A DNA stretch of 28,078 bases from Coptodactyla brooksi. Lineage: Eukaryota > Arthropoda > Insecta > Coleoptera > Scarabaeidae. Made by a program: the position numbers and the translations under genes. Under the pieces are notes generated by a model. The model had not been told where the DNA came from. It made no database searches and saw only the letters and a program-made list of their open reading frames with translations. Below are positions 20,301 to 26,755 of this stretch, in pieces. The stretch's first letter is position 1. The number at the start of each line of letters is the position of its first letter. The stretch covers positions 1 through 28,078 of the forward strand of contig JAWQRM010000156.1 of NCBI GenBank assembly GCA_033557675.1, written 5' to 3'.

Positions 20301-23300
20301 AGTATTTCGTACGTCCTGTTTGTCATGTTCACGATCCATCCATAATGTGTTAACGTAACGACACACACAAAATTAGTACATACGATTATTTGAGAGTGAC
20401 AGATAGAGAGAGAAAAGCTCAAAAGACTTTGAAAGGTCACAAACGGTAAGACAATATAAATATCACAAAGTAGGTTTGTGCAATTAAAACAATCAAGGAA
20501 CAACATAAATCGATCGGTTATTTTTATCTCTTCTTTGTGTACTTATTATAAATGAGTTGTTAAGATTAGTTATATGGCATCTGAAAATAATTCTAATAAG
20601 CAATTATGAGCAAAATTCAAAACTGTAAAACAAAATTTATTTCCCATTACAACTACAATTGATGTACCATGCTGAATGGGCTCCTGTAGTCTCATTAATC
20701 ACACTGGAATTTTAATGAACTGGTAATTGCATGAAAATCATGATTTGTCATGTTGAATAACAAAATATTTTTCTCATGCTAGACATTGTTAGATGTTGTG
20801 TTACTATTTTTAATGATAGTAAATTGAAATATTCAATCACTTGTTAGGCTATTTCGATGTGTTAAAAAGTTATCAATACTTTACTTATTTGTCATTCTGT
20901 GGTATATTTTGTAATTTTTTTTATGTATTCTGTAATGTGTTTATAGATATAATAAGTAAACATAAAAGGTATAAAAATAACATTTTTATCTTTAATTTAT
21001 GTTCAATCTGAAATGGAATTGAGGAAACCCTAGATAATTATTAGAACAGGTTAGATGACAGAACAAGTTAGTAATATCGGCATTGAGTGAGACCTTAGAC
21101 CAAGCACTTCAGTGGTATTCACGGTTTGATATACTCACGGGTCCTTTGTAAGCTTATTTTGATACGCAATCGGACTTTCGATCGCTTTGAGGAAGTCTTT
21201 TTGCGTCTGGAATATGTCGTCTAGGGTGGTGATCCATTTCTCGTACATTTCAGGCGACAGGGCTTGGCATATGACGCCCTGCATTGTTTGCTTGTGTGGG
21301 TCCGTCGTTGACTTGAGAGTAAATGTTTCGGAATTGGCTGTAAGTGGCAACAACGACATTTTGTTTACCTGAAAAATGTACAAGCGATGTGAAAATTCTC
21401 TTCTACAAAATCATGAAGCTTAAATTAGAGAGATACTCCTTAAAACTATTGTAGTTTTTCGTCTGGCAGATTGTGTATACTTTAATTTTTTTCACATTAT
21501 TTGTTGTTTACTTCATAATATACATAATCATCATAATAACGTGAAGAACTATTATTGTCCACAATGTTACAATTTTAAACAATAATACTAGTACATTATG
21601 TTATTATGGACAGAAAGCAGTGTTTTGCAATTGGATGAGACACAACAAATGTGTTAACTCAAAGGTCAAGAATATTATTGTATTAATAATATAATATTTT
21701 TATTCAATATAGGCTGTTTTGTGGATATTTTAATAATAAATAGTAATCTTTCAAGTTATAAAATAAATGTTTTAGAGTTTTCAACCAATGATTATCATCA
21801 CAAATGTTATTGTGATTATGATTACATACCACCCAAAACATAACATTGTTATTAATATAATAATATAATTATTGTACGGATGACCTCTTTGTACATGTGG
21901 TGTAGTATAGTACAAAATAAATATTTTAACACACTTCAACAAAATTAATATCTAATCAAATACCTAGTTGAAGGTATTCGATTAGGTATTAATTCTATAA
22001 AATAAGCAAATGGGAAGTCACAATAATTAATTAGTTTGTGAGTTGAGGATGTTGATACATACGTCCTTCTCACTTTATGCTTTATGATATTTTTATATCA
22101 TAAGAGAATGATTTTGTACTTACTTGGAAATGGGCTTTATAAATATATCTTGGACTGGTAAACTGAGTCTTTTTCCCTACAGCTTCCGAAAATATAATAC
22201 TTTGTTCGAAAAGGAAAACATGCAGTTCCTTATTTTTTCCTATACATGGATTTGACGACCCCGCTATGTCAGAGCATATTAAAGGACTATTAAGCAGTAA
22301 TTGTCCCTGTGCAGTTATACTGCCCTGTAAACATTAAGACAAGTGAACAAAGATCTACATGACAAATGTTTCAAAATTCACATTAAATCCTTGCAATCTC
22401 CCGACGTCCATCATGTTGTTTGCAGCTTGAGGTACAACGGTCATTACTTCTACAGCAGCACGAAGGTTCTCTATCTCGCTAGTTATGCTGGCACGTTCGG
22501 TGTACTTCAAGATGTCCCTAAGCAGCAGTTGGTATTTCATTATCCTCTGAACGGGCTTAATTAGAAGATCGCAGATTTGCAACTTATGACCTAAGGAAAT
22601 CCGCAATTCCTCAAAGTAAGTTTCCAGGTATTCCGAGACGATGTACTCGGATACTGGTTTGTTCTTGCAGTACACCACATACATCCTAAGTTTACGTTCG
22701 TACTTCTTGAATAAGGGACCTAGTTCGGATGGTGATTCAACGCACCTTTCCAACGCTTTGCAAAATGTACTAGAACAAAAAAAATAAATGTCACAGGTCT
22801 TATAGAAAAAGAATTTTTGTATTATTTTTTGAAAAACTAAAATAGCACAAAGGTAGGAATATGCCATTTGTACTGTAACATACTATCATTTATATCATGA
22901 TAAAAGTTTTGTTTTTACTATGCAGAAAAAATTTAGATTGGGAATTATTTTTACTGGATGGTTAAGTCATTTTTACCATCATTAGACAGTCCATTAAAGT
23001 AACGCAAATTTAAGCAAAATTAAATAATAGGTAATAATATATCAGTATTTTGGAGAAAGTTTACTATCCACTATTACACTACCCTGAACAAAAAAAAAAT
23101 AAACAAATAACTAGTATGTAGGACTACTTTCAATTTCTGATAAAAATAAAGTAGCTTACTTTAAGCCTTCATAATAGCTTAAAGTAATTAATTGACGAAG
23201 AACATATTTCTTCACAAGTGAAATTGCATATTTGTGTAATAATCTGTTTCTCTTGAATTTATTAAAAGATACCTTATGTTAAATAAATCAGTTGTTAGCT

Positions 23301-26300
23301 AAAAAGTTACTCTTTTAATTATAATATTTTTTCCCCTTGAATATTCTATGTCCAGAATCAGGTACAGGAATACAGTAGTACTATACTCTGCGCTATTATG
23401 CCATATACTACTATTGTGCAGGAATAGAAAGTGGGTACGTTTGGTAAATTCTTTGTCATAATTAGACAGAATATTTGTTATTTTGATTGAATATATGTAA
23501 GGGACTTTTGTGTAACAGATATAGATATAAAACATAGAGAAAACCACGAAATCGGTTTGTTGTACAAATATATGTAAAGATGATCATTAACGGAACGGAT
23601 TTTCAGGTTCTATAACTTTATCATCCTTCATTATTTGTTTCCAAGATTTTATGACTGTTTGCTGGTGCTATTAAGTATGCTATAAAGTATAATATTGCCA
23701 AATAGTTTTTACGAGAAATTATTATTAAATTTTTTAAACAAGACTGTTACATACATAACCTTCGGGTCATTGTGATCCAAAACTATTTCGATTTATTTGA
23801 CTTTACGCAATTTTATTTTTAATCTTATCATACTAATATGTGCATACTAATATATCATATAAATAGGAAATGCTGACAGTGCACTTAAGCTTTTTATATA
23901 GTGTGGAATAAACAACATCATAAATAATGGCGAAGGGATTTCTATCTGATGAAGAAATAGCAGAGATAGATGCAAATGCATCCGATGACGAATATGCTTT
24001 TGAGGTTGAAAATCAGACCAGCGATGTTACCGACTATGAGAAATCCGGAGCAGACTATGATTCTTCACTAAAATGAAAAACCAGACATATATACATACTC
24101 TAATTACTTTTTACTGGGTCCACTTACTTCTAATTAGGTTTTAATTATCTTGGCCTTCTACCTACCAGATCAAAAAGGATCGGGGCAGGTATAGAGGCAG
24201 GGTAGTTATTAAATATTTTATTTTTGTTTTTTAAAAATTTATAGGCTTTCCTCTGCGTCAAGTTAATTATTTGAAGTAACATGTTTAATCAATTATATTC
24301 TATCATTTATCCCGTGGTTAAGAGTAATCACGTCAGATTACTCTTAATCACGTGATTTAAGTGCTCTTTAAAGTGATTTAAGTGCTCTTTATGCCTTATC
24401 TTAAGAGACCTATGCGTTTGCCCGATGTAACTTTTATCGCAATTAGTGCAACTTATTTTATAAATTCCCGAATTGTCTACTAAATCTATTTTATCTTTTC
24501 GGTTACCTAACCGATTTTTAATACTGTTGTTATTAGAAAATGCTACTTTAAAATCGAAGGTTTTTGGTAATCCTTTTTTTTCATAGAGGAATTTAATGAA
24601 CTGTTTAGGTTATTCTTTAGATGCCTCTTCAGGAGTTTAGTAAGTTTAAAATCGACTTACGTAAACATAAATTAGTATGTTTACGTAAGTCGATTTTAAA
24701 TTTCTTTTTTCTTAGAATGTTATGTATTATATTTTTATTAAACCCGTTATATACAGCTAACTCTTCAATATATTTAAGTTCTTTATTATACCTAGTCTTG
24801 TTTAGTGAAACGTTTAGTAACCGATCTATCATACTATTAAATGCCTCGATTTTGTGTTGTAGCCTGCAGGTATAAATCGTTTTGTATTAGCTTCTTTCCG
24901 AAAAATATCGAATTTCAATTTATTATCTTTTTTAATTATAAAAGTATCAAGGAAAGCTAATTGCCCCTCTTTTTCTATTTTATATGTAAATTTTATTGTT
25001 TTATATCATGAATTAATTTCCCTAATATATTCTTGAATGTTACTCTTATCAGTGTTAAAAATCGCGAACACGTCATCCAACACCTAACGCCAGTTTTAGG
25101 AAAACATTTAAGCTTTTGTTTTAAGTTGATTTCAAAGTAACCCACGAAAAGATATTAGCTAGAAACGGTGAAAGAACCATTGCCGTCCCTTCTGTCTGTT
25201 TGAAGAATTTACCGTTAAATCTGAAGTAATTTAATGCCATGCATATTTTAGTAAGTTTAATATAGTCATCGATCGGTGTTTATTTTTTATTAAGAAATTT
25301 TTAAGAATAATTAAAGTTTCTTAATTAATATCTCTGTGTCTTTAAATTTAGTAGATATCTTTAATTTTGTTTATAAAGTCAATAGCGTTTTTAATTTTAA
25401 ATGACTTCGGTTTAGTTTCTAGGTAGTATTTTTCACAAATATTCAAAGTATCAATTAGTTAGTGGCAGTGCCCTAAAGCCTTGGACATTTCTCATTACAT
25501 CATGATTAAATAAGTCTACACTCATGCCGATTTCCTCTTGTGGTCCGGAGACGCCACTGGTCACCTTCTTCCTTGCATATATCTGCCTGGGAAAACTTCA
25601 TCGCTCATTGTCGGTTAACAATCAGAAAAATCAGCAAAATCTGATGTTTTGGCGAGATACTAAGACACATGCTGATTGTAACAAAATTTATTTTAATTTG
25701 TCGTCTTGAACTTCAAGAGAACTACCACTTTGGACGATCATATTAAACAATGACAATAACAGTATTTAGCTGTGTTACCTGATATTTCTAAAAATAAATG
25801 TATTATTTTTCTCATTTTAAATCGATAAATGGTACATATGACTTTAGTTCTATTCTAATAACTACTTAATGATAGCTAAAACTTTAATATTAACTTACTT
25901 GTTGTGGAAATCGTATATGGCCTCGATATTTCCGAAAACCATCCTATCCTTTCCATCCTTCAGATCCTCAGGCATCGGTATTTCACTATCCGGATCACGC
26001 ATCACTTTCATGTAACCGTATACAATTAATTCCAAGTCTTTCACGTAAGCTTTTTCGGTGGTGTACAGTTCCTTTAACACGAATTGTCTTTTGCGCAGTT
26101 GCGCGTCGACGGATTTGATCCCGGAATCCGTTGCTGTCTCCGCGATTTTTTCACTTTCATCACCACTAAGGGCATTTCCCGCACCTTCACTAGAAACCAA
26201 CTGGAAAGCGAGTTCCTGCTGCCTGCTGCCGCCCTCGCCGCACTCCGTCAATGCATCCGCAGACTTCGTCTCCCGCACCAGCGAGTTTCTTTCTTGATTC

Positions 26301-26644
26301 TCGGAATGCTGTTCCTGAAGAATAACGGGTGCATTAGCATATTTGAGGAATACGAATCACAAGAAAAAATATCACGCCAATAAAATACAAACAAATAAAA
26401 TATAACGCATGCAAAGGTTACGATATAAATAATAAAATGATGAAAAAAATCGACTCTTTTTCGTTTGGAAAAAATACCACAAAAAATGTCAAATACTTTA
26501 TAAACTCAAGGGTAAATACGAATGTACATGCTCAAACATCACTACACAGGTATATCGCACCATTCGCTCCTTAACTATCTGCTCAATTTCCGCTAGGTCA
26601 GCGGACGTTGCTCCCTCTATCGATTTCAATGTCAAGCTAGACAC
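8276..26644 (-). CDS. trio: Trio/Kalirin-type RhoGEF-kinase, C-terminal part (10 exons)
   Basis: Seen: ten minus-strand exons join in frame: 26644-26561, 26314-25899, 22769-22382, 22324-22124, 21368-21139, 18905-18587, 13102-12024, 9033-8895, 8839-8441, 8386-8276. All introns are GT-AG and the phases match at every junction, giving 1121 residues and a TAA stop. Domains in window numbering: DH about 104-280, PH about 285-420, Ser/Thr/Lys-rich linker 440-626, Ig about 627-723, FN3 about 726-814, kinase about 828-1085, basic tail. Known: Trio and Kalirin carry two GEF modules; the second acts on RhoA, and the proteins steer actin in axon guidance and muscle. Obscurin/UNC-89 also combines DH-PH, Ig and kinase, but the DH2 sequence (MVFGNIEAIYDFH, IVSEYLETYFEEL, DLLIKPVQRIMKYQLLL) and kinase (GVSPFLDDSVEET) are Trio-like. 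The DH1 half lies outside the window. No SH3 domain was found between PH2 and Ig. The weakest parts are the first exon's donor and possible missed small exons in long introns. Confidence 0.93.
8441..8839 (-). CDS. trio: trio exon i: kinase C-lobe
   Basis: 133 codons, phase 0 at both ends, acceptor tattattatag, donor GAGAAT|GTAAGT. It begins PENVMVD and completes the catalytic loop of exon h. It carries the DFG motif (LKLVDFGD), an SPE in place of APE (EFASPELVLG), the helix F Asp (HTDLWAVGVL), and the Trio-specific GVSPFLDDSVEET and CFPDDYF segments. It ends at QHQWFEN. The metal- and base-handling residues I can check are intact, so an active kinase is plausible apart from the altered glycine loop. 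Confidence 0.96.
8895..9033 (-). CDS. trio: trio exon h: kinase hinge to catalytic loop
   Basis: 139 nt, acceptor tatatttgcag, donor AAG|GTATGT. The first nucleotide completes a Leu codon from exon g, giving a hinge VLELVRGPLLFSYI, then helices D and E (KQLAIAIAWLHSKDI) and the catalytic loop AHLDIK. The Arg of the usual HRD motif is Leu (HLD), as in Trio/Kalirin and DAPK-like kinases, while the catalytic Asp (about residue 950) and Lys (952) are kept. Confidence 0.95.
9552..10060. repeat. Diverged direct repeat, unit about 386 nt, second copy deleted
   Basis: ACATGGCAAAGGCAACGGGA at 9552 recurs as ACATGGCAAAGGCAATGGAA at 9938 (offset 386). GATGATTCGTATAAGGAAGG at 9762 recurs at 9993 as GATGATTCATATAAAGAAGG (offset 231), followed by a similar AAGAAATTAAGTTC / AAGAATTAAATTC block. 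The second unit thus lacks about 155 nt. This could be an old tandem duplication or two truncated copies of one interspersed repeat. Confidence 0.75.
11425..11560 (+). repeat. tRNA-derived SINE-like sequence, copy 1
   Basis: A pol III B-box-like GGATTCAAATCC (11490-11501) is followed by TGACTCAGGGGTTATTCC and an A/T-rich tail with TTAATTTAAAATTAAAATG. The same arrangement recurs at 15980. The A box is not clear. It is most likely a decayed SINE fragment. Confidence 0.4.
12024..13102 (-). CDS. trio: trio exon g: Ig, FN3 and kinase N-lobe
   Basis: A single 1079-nt exon, acceptor tttttag, donor GAACT|GTAAGT. After about 80 linker residues comes an I-set Ig domain with the paired cysteines (MKCKVN, YMCTV), the core Trp (TTWKK) and the DSGVY motif. 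A fibronectin type III domain follows (VALEWENA, LVEYCKVGSGEW, SYVIEHLVPSDTYSFRLVAL). Then comes the kinase N-lobe: glycine loop EIDRGRCAIV, VALK lysine (about residue 857) and the helix C glutamate (TQAEYSLL). The first Gly of the usual loop is Asp here. The Ig-FN3-kinase order is that of Kalirin-12; vertebrate Trio has Ig and kinase without the FN3. Confidence 0.95.
13690..14150 (-). pseudogene. Jockey-type LINE endonuclease fragment
   Basis: Reading down from about 14150, the minus strand gives NRNMECQCLC, HSYEIKYSLHN, IGIDILLILETHFTK, PTYKINNIYHPDSTKHRGMA, VIIKGNIEHYLID, CLQATTVKVKE and ISAVYCSTH. This follows the apurinic-type endonuclease of Jockey-superfamily LINEs (WNANGL, DILLISETHFT, HPDG..HGGtAiiIk, LQAT, ISAVYcPP). 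The catalytic Glu of SETHFT is kept, but stops and frameshifts occur. A weaker match continues below 13800 (PKGLLRN). No RT follows here, so it is an internal fragment or dead 5' piece. Confidence 0.8.
15927..16070 (+). repeat. tRNA-derived SINE-like sequence, copy 2
   Basis: GGAGCCCCTGATAGCTGGTT then AGCAC resembles a tRNA 5' half with A box (GATAGCT..GGTTAGAGCA with two bases lost). A GATTCAAATCC B box lies 33 nt further on (15980-15990), then CGGCTCGGAGGTA. An A/T-rich tail with ATTCATTTAAAAATAAAATT matches the tail of the copy near 11500. It is not a functional tRNA, because the anticodon arm and acceptor ends do not pair. Confidence 0.5.
16661..16738 (-). pseudogene. LINE reverse transcriptase scrap
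   Basis: The minus strand reads TVLVPQCSVLLPLLFCFVYD then LSSRL. This follows the RT block GVPQGSVLSPLLFN.Y..DL of non-LTR retrotransposons, with the first Gly positions changed. Neighbouring sequence in the same frame is not recognisable. It could derive from the same Jockey-type family as 13690-14150. Confidence 0.5.
17219..17252. repeat. Perfect 34-bp palindrome
   Basis: AACTTAAATAAATTTTT is followed immediately by its exact reverse complement with no spacer. Weaker pairing continues about five bases outward after one mismatch. The sequence is A/T-rich, so some palindromy by chance is expected, but a 17-bp perfect arm is not. Confidence 0.8.
17390..17680 (+). pseudogene. Possible DDE transposase C-terminal scrap
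   Basis: The plus strand reads IELIWSEWKINIWKNYKFPL and LLHAKMLDVICD, resembling the NPIELIW..VK region that carries the last catalytic acidic residue in Tc1/IS630-type transposases. About 130 nt further on, in another frame, HLNDSESDLKDSAYNSDND is an acidic tail of the sort such proteins carry. The frames are broken. Assignment is tentative. Confidence 0.35.
18086..18450 (+). repeat. 12-bp inverted repeats around a coiled-coil-like frame
   Basis: TACTCACACAAT (18086-18097) and ATTGTGTGAGTA (18439-18450) are perfect inverted repeats about 350 nt apart. Between them the plus strand stays open to 18365 with a Lys/Glu/Gln-rich, coiled-coil-like protein (LLQEKHQNLVVKDEIAVQKL, VQERTAHLIAQEIDN). 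An imperfect 30-bp palindrome lies at 18374-18403. It may be a small transposon or the C-terminal exon of a transposon accessory (Myb/SANT-like) gene. The function is not recognised and a clear ATG is lacking. Confidence 0.35.
18587..18905 (-). CDS. trio: trio exon f: Ser/Thr/Lys-rich linker
   Basis: 319 nt, acceptor aaacatatcag, donor GCTACT|GTAAGT. The first nucleotide completes a Pro codon from exon e and the exon ends in phase 0. It encodes a probably disordered segment rich in Ser, Thr, Pro, Asn and Lys (SPSRRSAPVSSSTPASPTST and a basic KKFMFGFRNTLRSKSK stretch). Vertebrate Trio and Kalirin have a similar low-complexity linker here, followed by an SH3 domain; no SH3 pattern is present. 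Assignment rests on frame, splice sites and position, since linkers are poorly conserved. Confidence 0.82.
18906..21138 (-). other. trio intron between exons e and f
   Basis: About 2.2 kb of AT-rich intron with a (TG)10 microsatellite at 19783-19802. No exon, transposon or structured repeat was recognised. Confidence 0.6.
19783..19802. repeat. (TG)10 microsatellite
   Basis: Ten uninterrupted TG units preceded by TGTATA, inside a trio intron. Probably polymorphic. Confidence 0.9.
21139..21368 (-). CDS. trio: trio exon e: second half of PH2
   Basis: 230 nt, acceptor tttttcag, donor GACCC|GTGAGT, phase 0 in and phase 2 out. It encodes the later strands (NSETFTLKSTTDPHKQTM) and the C-terminal PH helix (EKWITTLDDIFQTQKDFL), including the nearly invariant Trp of PH domains. 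It ends in the SPIAYQ segment that closes the GEF2 module in Trio/Kalirin. The Met inside the exon is not a start, because the frame is open from the acceptor. Confidence 0.93.
21943..21994. repeat. 22-bp inverted repeat hairpin in trio intron
   Basis: AATTAATATCTAATCAAATA CC (21943-21964) pairs with 21973-21994 with two mismatches around an 8-nt loop (TAGTTGAA). It lies in the 755-nt intron between exons d and e. The stem is shorter than a typical microRNA precursor. The rest of that intron is AT-rich with ATT/TAAT runs. Confidence 0.75.
22124..22324 (-). CDS. trio: trio exon d: first half of PH2
   Basis: Exactly 67 codons, phase 0 at both ends, acceptor gtttacag and donor CAA|GTAAGT. It encodes the first strands of the PH domain that follows DH2: GSITAQGQLLLNSP and then KNKELHVFLFEQSIIFSEAV, a typical PH strand block. 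In DH-PH proteins this domain restrains or helps exchange activity and binds membrane lipid or the GTPase. Reading continues directly from exon c (GFN|GSI), as in Trio proteins. Confidence 0.94.
22382..22769 (-). CDS. trio: trio exon c: core and C-terminal helices of DH2
   Basis: 388 nt. The acceptor ttttttgttctag is followed by one nucleotide that completes an Asn codon with the previous exon. The exon carries the DH core (FCKALERC, KKYERKLRMYVVYCKNKP, IVSEYLETYFEELR) and the most conserved DH block, DLLIKPVQRIMKYQLLL, which forms the long helix that lines the GTPase-binding face. It ends in MMDVGRLQGFN, the hinge into PH2. The donor is AAT|GTGAAT, a less common donor, and the next intron is only 57 nt. 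Residue-level match to Trio/Kalirin DH2 is strong. Confidence 0.95.
23759..24208 (+). mobile_element. Short piggyBac-type deletion derivative
   Basis: The left tip CCTTCGGGTCATTGTGATCC (23759-23778) follows ATAA, a likely altered TTAA target. It contains the imperfect hairpin GGGTC...GATCC, like the tip of the larger piggyBac element at 26756. On the right, GATCAAAAAGGATCGGGGCA and then GGGTAG precede TTATTAA near 24200-24212; this end is less certain. Inside is one short acidic reading frame that matches only the start of a piggyBac transposase, so the rest of the gene was deleted. Confidence 0.55.
23927..24076 (+). CDS. piggyBac transposase N-terminal stub, 49 aa
   Basis: ATG at 23927 and TGA at 24076 bound an uninterrupted 49-residue acidic frame (MAKGFLSDEEIAEIDANASD, then DDEYAF and SDVTDYEKSG). 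PiggyBac transposases start with such an acidic Ser/Asp/Glu-rich region before the DDD core. The dimerisation, core and Cys-rich parts are absent. A TATA-like TTTATATAG lies about 30 nt upstream. It is probably not a functional protein; whether it is transcribed is unknown. Confidence 0.45.
   Translation: MAKGFLSDEEIAEIDANASDDEYAFEVENQTSDVTDYEKSGADYDSSLK
24317..24391. repeat. Short inverted and tandem repeats at Penelope 3' end
   Basis: TAAGAGTAATC and GATTACTCTTA form an 11-bp inverted repeat (about 24319-24345). Next, GTGATTTAAGTGCTCTTTA occurs twice in a row with a 20-21-nt period. They lie just past the GIY-YIG domain and duplicate the end of its HLNHFKEH coding segment. Confidence 0.7.
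24340..25260 (-). mobile_element. Penelope-like element: RT plus GIY-YIG endonuclease, decayed
   Basis: Reading down on the minus strand: ALNYFRFNGKFFKQTEGTAM then LSPFLANIF (RT palm); LDDVFAIFNTDKSNIQEYIR with the YxDD-type Asp pair (the residue before the pair is Leu here); IKFTYKIEKEGQLAFLDTF and FRKEANTKRFIPAGY; a linker (KELKYIEELAVYNGFNKN); KVAFSNNN; and the GIY-YIG endonuclease GIYKISCTNCDKSYIGQT then RSLKIRHKEHL. Domain order and motifs are those of Penelope-like elements. Frameshifts and stops show decay. Above about 25260 the frame is unclear to about 25500. No hammerhead motif was seen near this copy. It lies on the same strand as trio. Confidence 0.88.
24645..24700. repeat. Perfect 25-bp inverted duplication inside Penelope ORF
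   Basis: The arm at 24645-24669 (beginning TTTAAAATCGACTTACGTAA) and its exact reverse complement at 24676-24700 flank a 6-nt loop (AATTAG). It falls in the linker between RT and endonuclease of the Penelope-like element. Both strands therefore encode nearly the same peptide, KIDLRKH. Confidence 0.9.
25899..26314 (-). CDS. trio: trio exon b: acidic linker and start of DH2
   Basis: 416 nt, acceptor ttattcttcag, donor AACAA|GTAAGT, phase 0 in and phase 2 out. It encodes an acidic, low-complexity linker of about 70 residues, then the first helix of the DH domain (KRQFVLKELYTTEKAYVKDL). This is the conserved CR1 block that contacts the Rho GTPase switch regions. The segment RMVFGNIEAIYDFHN follows. 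It is the first part of the RhoA-directed second GEF module. A GTG lies in frame near the exon start, but the frame is open back to the acceptor, so this is an internal exon and not a gene start. Confidence 0.92.
26561..26644 (-). CDS. trio: trio exon a: linker before DH2
   Basis: A 28-codon exon with sequence VSSLTLKSIEGATSADL followed by an acidic helix-like AEIEQIVKERM. It follows a clear pyrimidine-rich acceptor (ttgtatttag). Only one reading frame stays open and it joins the next exon in phase 0. This matches the region just upstream of DH2 in Trio proteins, where a short coiled or acidic linker sits. The donor used (ATG|GTGCGA) is weak. An alternative phase-0 donor (ATA|GTTAAG, exon end 26577) would shorten the exon by five codons. 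Exon identity is inferred from frame, splice sites and position, so confidence is moderate. Confidence 0.6.
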
Positions 26645-26755
26645 CTAAATACAAGTTTGTTTGATTAATTTGGCATGTGAAATTCAATCTAGTATAATTG
26701 AGCTATCTCTACAGGTTTCAACAATTCAAACGAATATTTGGTATTACCTACTTAA

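Larger units (their letters stand above)
22770..25898 (-). other. trio intron between exons b and c
   Basis: About 3.1 kb, splitting DH2. It holds a small piggyBac derivative (23759-24208) and a Penelope-like element (24340-25260, unclear part to about 25500). The segments 22770-23758 and 25500-25898 show nothing recognisable. Confidence 0.6.

Noticed and set aside
26058..26383. Two overlapping plus-strand open frames
   Set aside because: They are antisense to the DH2-linker exon and reflect its higher GC content.
8276..26644. Obscurin/UNC-89 identity (also DH-PH, Ig and kinase)
   Set aside because: DH2, PH2 and kinase motifs match Trio/Kalirin closely, there is a single Ig and FN3, and no long Ig array is present.
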